Of a stretch of DNA of 64,000 nucleotides, positions 23,015 through 29,937 are shown piece by piece. Numbering within the stretch: the first letter of the stretch is position 1; each line of letters starts with the position of its first letter. Both the position numbers and the translations under genes were made by a program. A model generated the notes under the pieces. It made no database searches. It saw nothing but the letters and a program-made list of their open reading frames with translations, and was not told the origin of the DNA. Source of the DNA: Deinococcus sp. Arct2-2 (GTDB taxonomy: Bacteria > Deinococcota > Deinococci > Deinococcales > Deinococcaceae); contig NZ_SSNW01000011.1 of the NCBI RefSeq assembly GCF_004801315.1, positions 42,653 to 106,652 of the forward strand, written 5' to 3'.

Positions 23015-23755
23015 GTGCACAAACAGACCTTTTCCCGTTCGCTGTTCCTGACCGCCGCCCTCTCGCTCGCCTCCCTGATGCCAAGGGCCGAAGGGAATGA
23101 ACCCGACGAGGCCACCAAAGCCCGCAACCTGCAGAGCCTGCTGGACAAAAAGAACGGCGACTCTGTGGCGCTGGCGGCGCAATTGCTGGCAGAGAACAAC
23201 GAAGCCCGCGAAACGATCCGCACCCAACGGGCCGACCTGCAGAAGCTGCAAGTCCCGGAAGGGGGCGTGGTGTTGACTAAAGAGCAGGCTGCTGCGTGGG
23301 CAGAGTATCAAGCCCACGGCACGCCAGCCGAGGTCAAGACCAAGATCGAAACAGGTGCGGCGGCTATTGGTGAGCGCGACACCCTGAAGCAGGAAAAAGC
23401 GCTGACCAGTGTGGCCGAGGCCGCAGGCTACAAGCCGCGTGTGCTGGGAGACCGGTTGACCGCCGATAAATTGACCCCAGAAGTTCGGGAAATTGATCAG
23501 GATGGGAAAAAGGTCAAGGTTGTCTACGTCAAGGGCGAGGACAACAAAGAGCACCTGCTCAGCGAGTACGCCAAAGCGAATTGGGAAGATTACCTCCCTG
23601 CACTGACCGCTCAAGGCAGCGGCACAGGCAACGAGCAGCAGCAAAACAACGTCTTGCGGGTGGCCCTCGGTGGCAACGGCAGCAGCGCCACCACCACTCG
23701 TACCCCTGAGCAGATCGCCGCGGACAAGAAGTCCAGCGGTGATTACTCAATGTGA
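23015..23755 (+). CDS. Scaffold-like head protein
   Basis: 246 aa, GTG start with AAGGAGG upstream. Strongly helical and charged (EATKARNLQSLLDKKNGDSV, ENNEARETIRTQRADLQKLQ) with a low-complexity Gly/Ser/Thr C-terminus. Composition and place, just before decoration and capsid genes, are those of a scaffolding protein. The N-terminal ~25 residues look like a signal peptide (SLFLTAALSLASLMPRAEG), which is odd for a scaffold. Confidence 0.6.
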   Translation: MHKQTFSRSLFLTAALSLASLMPRAEGNEPDEATKARNLQSLLDKKNGDSVALAAQLLAENNEARETIRTQRADLQKLQVPEGGVVLTKEQAAAWAEYQAHGTPAEVKTKIETGAAAIGERDTLKQEKALTSVAEAAGYKPRVLGDRLTADKLTPEVREIDQDGKKVKVVYVKGEDNKEHLLSEYAKANWEDYLPALTAQGSGTGNEQQQNNVLRVALGGNGSSATTTRTPEQIAADKKSSGDYSM

Positions 23756-23773
23756 CCTAGGAGGTCATGACAG

Positions 23774-24175
23774 ATGGCAAATATCACTCGTAGTCCGCGC
23801 TCTTCGGTGGACACCACCAGCGCCCAGTTTGCTCAGCAGCACGCCGGGAAGATCCTCGGCGAAGACGTCGCTGCCGGTCAACCGATGGAACTCCGTACCA
23901 ACGGCCAGCTCTACCGCTTTGTCGGCACCGCTGGGGCCGTGTTCTTCGGCATCGCGCCCCGCAGTGGCCGCACGGGTCAGCCCATGACCGCGTTTGGCCT
24001 CAGCGTGCAGTTCCGCGCTTCCGACGTCGCGCTGGTCATCGGCAAGACCTACTTTCTCTCCGACACCGTGGGCGAAATCGCTGACGCGGCAGGCACCAAG
24101 GACACCACGGGCAGCTTTTTCGCCGTGAATGCCAACGATCTGATTCTCACCCGCAGCTTCGGGAAGGTGGGCTAA
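23774..24175 (+). CDS. Head decoration protein
   Basis: 133 aa. GEDVAAGQPMELRTNGQLYR, then a repeated strand pattern (TAFGLSVQFRASDVALVIGK, TYFLSDTVGEIADAAG). Short strand-rich protein encoded directly before the major capsid protein, typical of capsid-stabilising (gpD-type) proteins. Stop overlaps the capsid start (TAATG). Confidence 0.62.
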   Translation: MANITRSPRSSVDTTSAQFAQQHAGKILGEDVAAGQPMELRTNGQLYRFVGTAGAVFFGIAPRSGRTGQPMTAFGLSVQFRASDVALVIGKTYFLSDTVGEIADAAGTKDTTGSFFAVNANDLILTRSFGKVG

Positions 24176-25341
24176 TGCGTAAATTTGTCTCTCTGGGCAG
24201 CCTGACCCTCTTGGGTGCGGCCCTCTCGATGTCCAGTGGTGCTCGCCGTGGCGTACGCACTGGCACCTATGACCTGCGTGACCTGCAGAACGTCACCAAC
24301 CAGACCGTGATCCAGTTCGGCTTGGAAGACGTTCAGGGTGCAGTACAGGCTGAACTTGCGGTGCACAACACGCAGGTGAACGACATGGTGGGCACGCTGG
24401 TGTCTGCCGCGCCCAGTCGAATTGTTGCGGATGCTAGCGGCCTGATGCTGGACGGCGAAATGCGTGAAGTCGACGAATATGGCCGGGTGGCGACCCAGAA
24501 GACGGGCGCTCCAGACCAGATCGGTATTCCCATGCGCCGTTATCAGTTTGGTGTGGGCTTCACGGGTGACTTCCTGTCCCGCGCTACTCCTGCACAGGTA
24601 GCCATTGCCACCTACAACGCGGAGTCTGCCGACCGCCGCAAGACCATCCAACTGGTTCGCAATACGCTGTTCAACCCCTTCAACACCAGCTTCTACGACT
24701 TCCTGCGCGACAACATGGAACTGAAGACCAAGGGGCTGTACAACGCCGACGGCACGACGCCTCCACTGGGGCCGAACGCCGAGACGTTTGACGGCACGCA
24801 CAACCACTACATGGGCTTTACAGCGTTCAACCCTGCGGCCCTGGACGCCCTGATCCTGAACGTTGCTGAGCACACCAACAACGCCAAGATCGAGGTTGAT
24901 CTGAACGTGGCGCAGGAAGCCGCCGTGCGGGCGTTCCCCAACTTCACGCCCGCCGTTGACCCCAACGTGATCGTCAGCGTGAACCAGCAAGTCACGGTGC
25001 AGCGCCTGAACACTGGGCGTCAGAACAACCGCATGATCGGCATCTACAACGGCGCGGAAATATGGATCAAGAGCTGGATCTTCCCAAACTACGGTTTGGC
25101 GGTAGACACCAACGCTCCGGTTAAGCCGATTGCTCGCCGTGAGCCTGTGGGCGAAGACAGCATCATCGGTCAGCCTGGCCTGCGCATGGTTGGCACCATC
25201 GTGACCTTCCCGCTTCAGAGCGAGTACTGGGGGCGTGAAGCTGGCTATGGCGTTCGCAACCGTGGTGCAGCGGCTGTAGCTCAGTTCAACTCGGGTACGC
25301 CCGGCGTGTACGCCGACCCAACCAATGGAGGTCTGGCATGA
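24175..25341 (+). CDS. Major capsid protein
   Basis: 388 aa, size and position of an HK97-fold capsid protein. Features: LRDLQNVTNQTVIQFGLEDV at the start of the E-loop region, GIPMRRYQFGVGFTGDFLSR, and the P-domain stretch NAAKIE-like EVDLNVAQEAAVRAF. The C-terminal strand cluster LRMVGTIVTFPLQSEYWGRE is typical. No separate protease-cleaved delta domain is evident. It builds the icosahedral shell. Confidence 0.78.
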   Translation: MRKFVSLGSLTLLGAALSMSSGARRGVRTGTYDLRDLQNVTNQTVIQFGLEDVQGAVQAELAVHNTQVNDMVGTLVSAAPSRIVADASGLMLDGEMREVDEYGRVATQKTGAPDQIGIPMRRYQFGVGFTGDFLSRATPAQVAIATYNAESADRRKTIQLVRNTLFNPFNTSFYDFLRDNMELKTKGLYNADGTTPPLGPNAETFDGTHNHYMGFTAFNPAALDALILNVAEHTNNAKIEVDLNVAQEAAVRAFPNFTPAVDPNVIVSVNQQVTVQRLNTGRQNNRMIGIYNGAEIWIKSWIFPNYGLAVDTNAPVKPIARREPVGEDSIIGQPGLRMVGTIVTFPLQSEYWGREAGYGVRNRGAAAVAQFNSGTPGVYADPTNGGLA

Positions 25342-25733
25342 TCTTTTTGAACTCAGAGGGAGTCGAGGTCGATTCCAGCGGCAAGCCTGTGGCTGAAGTT
25401 AAGGCTGAGGGCACGTCCGAAGTGGACACCCTTAAGCGGCAGGTGGCCGACCTGGAGAAGAAGCTCCAAGACGCTCAAACCGGAAGTGCGTCTGAAGTGA
25501 GCACGCTCAAAACGCAGGTTGCTGATCTGACCAAGAAGGCCAAAGACGCAAAGGCTGAAGGCTCAACTGAAGCGGCTGGACTGAAAACGCAGGTAACCGA
25601 TCTCAACAAACAGCTGAAGGAAGCTAAGGCCAAGCCTGCGCTTCCGGAAGATGCAAGAGACCGTCTGGTGGGCGTTGACGGGATCAATGAAGCCCTGGCT
25701 GATAAAGCCCTCGCCGCGCTCGCTGCGAAGTAA
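25338..25733 (+). CDS. Coiled-coil head-region protein (131 aa)
   Basis: ATGA overlap with the capsid gene. Residues 28-95 are a Lys/Glu/Ala coiled coil with repeated EVDTLKRQVADLEKKLQDAQ-like units (TLKTQVADLTKK, GLKTQVTDLNKQ), three near-tandem copies of about 25 residues. The C-terminal ~30 residues form a small helical end. Probably a head-tail joining or capsid accessory protein. Confidence 0.62.
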   Translation: MIFLNSEGVEVDSSGKPVAEVKAEGTSEVDTLKRQVADLEKKLQDAQTGSASEVSTLKTQVADLTKKAKDAKAEGSTEAAGLKTQVTDLNKQLKEAKAKPALPEDARDRLVGVDGINEALADKALAALAAK

Positions 25734-25768
25734 CTGCACCACAAATCCAGCTTTGGAGGTGACTGACC

Positions 25769-26290
25769 TTGACGCAGCCAACCCCACAACCGCGCTCCTA
25801 CGATGAATCGCTGCTGCTTCCCGTCGACCTGACTTCAGAAGACTGGGGCCGGACGTGGGTGCGGCAGTTCATGCGTGACTACCCAGAAGTCAGAACAGGT
25901 GGCGTGAGTCCACAGCAGCCGCAGCGTGATCCGATGTGGCCTGAGTTCAGCCGCACCGACGCGGCCCTGAACGCCAGCCTGTTCCTTGACGCGGTGCAGT
26001 TGGACGTGAATGGCACCGTGACCCCCTACTACCGCCCGCACTTCACGGCGGCCCGCCTGTACCTCGGTGACCCCAACCTGTGGCGCACCCGCAGTGTGGA
26101 CGGCTCCAGCGAGACGCGGCGTGATCCGCTGGAAGTCATTCGCGCCTGGCTGAATCAGGGCCGTGCATTTGACGCCCTGTTTCCGTCTGGAACACTTTTA
26201 CCCGCCTTCGAAGTGGAAGAGGTAGAAACGGTGAGTGGAACGCCGGACTACTCCCCTTCAGCCATTCCGTTGATCATTGGGGGCCTGTGA
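25769..26290 (+). CDS. Head-tail connector-like protein
   Basis: 173 aa, TTG start with TTTGGAGGTGA upstream. Contains FMRDYPEVRTGGVSPQQPQR and a YYRPHFTAARLYLGDPNLWR segment. Position between capsid and tail-completion genes makes an adaptor role likely; no motif is decisive. Confidence 0.5.
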   Translation: MTQPTPQPRSYDESLLLPVDLTSEDWGRTWVRQFMRDYPEVRTGGVSPQQPQRDPMWPEFSRTDAALNASLFLDAVQLDVNGTVTPYYRPHFTAARLYLGDPNLWRTRSVDGSSETRRDPLEVIRAWLNQGRAFDALFPSGTLLPAFEVEEVETVSGTPDYSPSAIPLIIGGL

Positions 26291-26700
26291 ACGGCTTCGC
26301 TGCACTTCAGCGTCGTCTGGCAAGCCTCTCGGATCCTCGCACTCTGGCTGAGCTGCATAACCTTGCTGGCCGTGACGTGGCGGAGCTGGTCGATGCTGGT
26401 TTTGCCGGTGAGCATGACCCGAACGGTGACCCCTGGTTACCGAGTCGGGCCGCACAGAAGGAAGGCCGCAAGACTCTGCGAAAGATCGGGAACCTGCAAG
26501 ACGGCATCCAGTGGAAAGCAGATTCTCGCGGCGTGGTGTTCCAGACCACCGGCAAAGCCAACCGCTACGCCCGCTACCACCAGGACGGCACACGCCGAAT
26601 GCCGCAGCGTCAGTTTCTGCCGGAAGGAGAAATCCCTTTGCCTTATGAGCGGAAACTCGTTGCGACCTTCCGCGATTACTTCCAGAGTCGGTTCGGCTGA
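26287..26700 (+). CDS. Phage virion morphogenesis / tail completion protein
   Basis: 137 aa, GTG overlapping the previous stop. Pattern of the Mu gpG/P2 gpS-type family: DPNGDPWLPSRAAQKEGRKT, LRKIGNLQDGIQWKADSRGV, VVFQTTGKANRYARYHQDGT and a terminal MPQRQFLPEGEIPLPYERK. These proteins complete the tail end that joins the head. Confidence 0.72.
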   Translation: MNGFAALQRRLASLSDPRTLAELHNLAGRDVAELVDAGFAGEHDPNGDPWLPSRAAQKEGRKTLRKIGNLQDGIQWKADSRGVVFQTTGKANRYARYHQDGTRRMPQRQFLPEGEIPLPYERKLVATFRDYFQSRFG

Positions 26701-27182
26701 TGGAAGACTTCACGCAAGCCCTTCAGAACGCGCTGGGCGGCATCCCGGTCTACCTCGGAGCGGAATACACCGAAGAGCAGCCGGAGATTCCGCATGTGGT
26801 TGTGGTGCCCAGTGGCGGCACGTACGGGCCACCTGTTGCTGGCACTAAAGATGCGCTAGCGACCGGCACACAAGACATCCGGGTGCTCTGCAAGTGCTGG
26901 AAGTTTCAGGAAGCACAGGACTTGGCGGATCTGGTCTACGCCGCTGCGCCAGGTCGTGCCCCGCTCGCCAAGTTTTCACTTCGAAGCGAGGTCTGGGGTA
27001 AATACACCGCCCGCGTGGCCGATCTGTTGCTGACCCTGCCGACCACCCTGACCCGTCAGGACATCACTCGCGTGCGCGTGGAGACCTTCACGCAGCTCGT
27101 TGATCTTCTTCCCCTCATCCCGACCCCGGAGGTCTCGAATGACCCAACCGTCCCAGAAGGGCAAACAACCTTTAGCCCCTGA
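26700..27182 (+). CDS. Tail terminator/completion-like protein
   Basis: 160 aa. Begins FTQALQNALGGIPVYLGAEY; the middle contains a repeat of strands (VVVVPSGGTYGPPVAGTKDA) and a C-terminal VRVETFTQLVDLLPLIP. A minor tail protein between the morphogenesis protein and the sheath is the usual tail terminator. Stop lies within the next gene. Confidence 0.5.
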   Translation: MEDFTQALQNALGGIPVYLGAEYTEEQPEIPHVVVVPSGGTYGPPVAGTKDALATGTQDIRVLCKCWKFQEAQDLADLVYAAAPGRAPLAKFSLRSEVWGKYTARVADLLLTLPTTLTRQDITRVRVETFTQLVDLLPLIPTPEVSNDPTVPEGQTTFSP

Positions 27183-27402
27183 AGACAAGCCCACTGTTCA
27201 GTCGGTGGTACAGCCTGACCAGGCCGTGCCCACTGCTGCCGCCACCCATGTTCCCTTTGAACACCTCGCCGCCGAGCAGGGCGTGACGGGCTGGCGCTTG
27301 CCTGCCCTCAGAGCGTCTGCGGGCTGGCTCCCCGGCCAGGAAGTGACGGCAGAAGAGTTCACCGCTGCTGTGGAAGCCCTTGATAAGGAAGTGATCCAGT
27401 GA
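27139..27402 (+). CDS. Small hypothetical protein before tail sheath
   Basis: 87 aa from ATG 27139 (CCGGAGG upstream), overlapping the previous gene by 44 nt and the sheath gene by 4. Disordered Gln/Pro/Ala N-terminus, then a small helical domain (AEEFTAAVEALDKEVIQ) preceded by GVTGWRLPALRASAGWLPGQ. Position matches the small accessory genes that often precede sheath genes in Mu-like tails. Confidence 0.55.
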   Translation: MTQPSQKGKQPLAPEDKPTVQSVVQPDQAVPTAAATHVPFEHLAAEQGVTGWRLPALRASAGWLPGQEVTAEEFTAAVEALDKEVIQ

Positions 27403-28829
27403 CCCTTCCGACCGTCAAAACCGAGTTCACCGACTTCGGTCTCGGCATCGTGCCGCCCGCTGGAGCCGACACGCACGCCAAAATCGGTGTAGCTTCCGTT
27501 GGTCCGCTGACGCCCCAGAGTCTCACCCGCGCCGATCAGGTGGCTGCCATCTACGGCGGAGGCCCCTTAGCTGGGGCGATGGCTGTGGGTCTCACTGAAG
27601 CGTCTCCGATTATCGGGGTACGAGTGGCTACCGACGTGCCGGGCGTGCCTAGCGCAGTCGTCAAGACCGGCACCGGCACCAGCGTGGCTACCGTCACAGG
27701 CAGCCCAGTGGACGCGGCCACCATCAGCGTGCGGGTCACCCGCGCTGCCACTGGCCCCACCGCAGGCACCGCAGGCGTGATCGTCAACGTGAACGGCACT
27801 GACCGGGCCGAGCGTGCCCTACCTGTCTCTGGGGCATTGCTCATCGACGGTACCGGCTTGACCCTGACTTTTAGCGCAGGCACTCTCGCTGTAGGCGACG
27901 TGCACAGCCTCACCGCCACTGCGCCAAGCGCCACCCTCGCTGCTGTGGTGACGGCACTGACCGATCTGCTCAGCACCCGGCCCGCCATCCGTTTCGTGCA
28001 CATTCTCGGCGTCGCCACTCCAGCCCTCGCGGCGGCGGTGGATTTTGTCTTGCAAGAGCGTGAGTCGGTCAACTACTTCGTGCACGGGGTCATCGAGGCG
28101 CGGCCCATGAACGCAGGCGAAACCCTGAGCGACTACAAAGCCGCGATTGATACGCTGTTCAGCGCGTTTGCTTCGGATCGTCTGGCGCTGGCGTTGGATG
28201 GCGGCGAGGTCTACAACCCCATTACGCGCAGCCTCGAACCCCGTAACTCGGCATGGAAGGCAACGGCTCGCCGCGCCACCCAGCCGGTCGGTGACAGTGC
28301 CTACCGCGTCCGGACTGGGCCGCTCTCCGCGATGGGCAAACTCACCTTCGATGCCAACGTGCTGGGTACCACCGGGCGCTACTTGGCCCTGCGAACCCTT
28401 GACGGCAGAGCAGGCGTGTACGTCGCCAACTGGCCGATGCTGAGCGTGGCGGGCAGCGATTACGACGAGGTGCAGGCTCGCGAGTGTGCCGACGAAGCGG
28501 CCCGCATCGGCTACCTGAGCGCACAAGAATTTCTGGGTGAAGACCTGCCTGTCGATCTCACGACCGGGTTCATCCTCGAACCCACGGCGCAGGCCTTCGA
28601 AGCCTACGTGGCGGGCCGCATTCAGGCCGCGCTAACCGACAACGTCTCCGGCATCCGCATCACCGTTGACCGGGGCGTGAACATCCTGTCCACCAAATCG
28701 TTTGCCTTCACGGTGGGCATCATCCCGAAAGGCTACGCCCGCCAGATCACGGTGCGGGTCGGCTTCATCAATCCCGCCCTGCTCGTGCAGACCCTCGCGG
28801 CGCCGACCGCCGCACCCGCGGGAGCGTGA
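27399..28829 (+). CDS. Contractile tail sheath protein
   Basis: 476 aa, GTG overlap. Typical DUF2586-type sheath: an N-terminal VKTEFTDFGLGIVPPAGADT handshake arm, an inserted strand-rich domain (residues ~80-180), then the conserved core with VHILGVATPALAAAVDFVLQ, the RVRTGPLSAMGKLTFDANVL stretch and a C-terminal ITVRVGFINPALLVQTL. It polymerises around the tube and contracts on infection, and makes this a myovirus-type tail. Confidence 0.85.
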   Translation: MTLPTVKTEFTDFGLGIVPPAGADTHAKIGVASVGPLTPQSLTRADQVAAIYGGGPLAGAMAVGLTEASPIIGVRVATDVPGVPSAVVKTGTGTSVATVTGSPVDAATISVRVTRAATGPTAGTAGVIVNVNGTDRAERALPVSGALLIDGTGLTLTFSAGTLAVGDVHSLTATAPSATLAAVVTALTDLLSTRPAIRFVHILGVATPALAAAVDFVLQERESVNYFVHGVIEARPMNAGETLSDYKAAIDTLFSAFASDRLALALDGGEVYNPITRSLEPRNSAWKATARRATQPVGDSAYRVRTGPLSAMGKLTFDANVLGTTGRYLALRTLDGRAGVYVANWPMLSVAGSDYDEVQARECADEAARIGYLSAQEFLGEDLPVDLTTGFILEPTAQAFEAYVAGRIQAALTDNVSGIRITVDRGVNILSTKSFAFTVGIIPKGYARQITVRVGFINPALLVQTLAAPTAAPAGA

Positions 28830-28834
28830 TCTGA

Positions 28835-29284
28835 ATGCCCAAATTAGATATTGAGAATCCCCGCGCCGGGTTTGCCAGTCTCGTCCTCAACGTCGATGGC
28901 AAAGAATTTCTGGTGAAGTCTGTCAGCTATTCGGACGGCATTGACCGGGGGCAGATTGAGGGCAACGCCCGCATGAGCCTCGGCGTGTCCGAAGGCATGT
29001 ACAAGGCCGAAGAAAGCACCCTGGAGCTGTACCTGGCCGAGTACGACGAAGTGATGGACGCTTTTGCAGACGAGTTTTTCAACAAAGCGTTCACGGTCAC
29101 AGCAGCCTTCGAGTCGGCGGGCAAAACCCGCACGGACACCCTGGTGGGCTGCCGCTGGACGAAGCGTTCCAGCGACAACCAATCTGGCCCCGATGCCTTG
29201 ACGCGCTCGCTGAGCTTTTTGCCGCAGTACATCAAGGTCAACGGGAAAAACCCCCTCAAGAAAATGCCCACGGGCGCAATTTAA
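28835..29284 (+). CDS. Tail tube protein
   Basis: 149 aa directly after the sheath. Beta-rich (ARMSLGVSEGMYKAEESTLE, LYLAEYDEVMDAFADEF, FTVTAAFESAGKTRTDTLVG) with a C-terminal FLPQYIKVNGKNPLKKMP. Size and order sheath-tube-chaperone-tape measure identify the tube subunit. Confidence 0.8.
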   Translation: MPKLDIENPRAGFASLVLNVDGKEFLVKSVSYSDGIDRGQIEGNARMSLGVSEGMYKAEESTLELYLAEYDEVMDAFADEFFNKAFTVTAAFESAGKTRTDTLVGCRWTKRSSDNQSGPDALTRSLSFLPQYIKVNGKNPLKKMPTGAI

Positions 29285-29345
29285 ACCCACACTGGGCGGC
29301 CTGGCTGCCCGGTGAAGACTTCCTTTTTGAAGCACAGGAGACGCC

Positions 29346-29937
29346 ATGACCGACTTTGACCAGCCCACGCAGCCGCAACCCGAAAAGCCCACCACCTTCG
29401 CCGGAGCCACCCGCACACAGGTCAAAGACTGGCAGAACGAACACGGCGAAGACCGCGTCAAACTGTTGAGCGTGCCGGTGGGACAGGGGCGGCAGCAATT
29501 CATCATTCGTGCGCCCAGTCGCGGAGAGTACAACCATTATCTGTCCAACATCGCCAAGTCTGATCGCTCGTTTGACCGGGTGAACCTAGCCACACGCAAC
29601 CTGTTCAGCACCTGCCTGCTGGCCCCCGACGTGGACACCATCAAGGCCATCTGGGAACAGTATCCCGCGCTGACCGACACCATGACTGAACCGGTCATGA
29701 AACTGGCGGGCACCGATCTGGAGGTCAGAGAAGAAACGTTTTGAGGGCCTCTGGCGGCGGTTCGAGAGCGACAACCGTCAGAGCAAGCTCAATCCGCTGG
29801 CTGAAGCGCTGCTGGCGTTCCAGTTCTGCGAGCGGGATGACGAGGGTGCACCCAGCCTCAAAGCCCGCTTGGGTGCGTTTTTCATGGCTGAGCAGCACTT
29901 GACGCTGCGGGCATACGTCAGGGGAGGTGGAGAATGA
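29346..29937 (+). CDS. Tail assembly chaperone, G-GT pair by +1 frameshift
   Basis: The 0-frame product (132 aa, stop 29742-29744) is the G-like chaperone: TRTQVKDWQNEHGEDRVKLL, PSRGEYNHYLSNIAKSDRS. At TTT-TGA (29739-29744) a +1 shift gives TTT-GAG and continues for 64 codons (KRFEGLWRRFESDNRQSKLN, AEALLAFQFCERDDEGAPSL) to TGA 29935-29937, a 196-aa fusion. The +1 frame is closed by TGA shortly upstream and has no usable start codon near its beginning. GGAGG lies ~14 nt upstream of the slip. Such chaperones fold the tape measure protein. Confidence 0.78.

Noticed and set aside
24172..24990. 272-aa minus frame antisense to the capsid gene
   Set aside because: Shadow composition; the capsid gene in the other strand is clearly coding.
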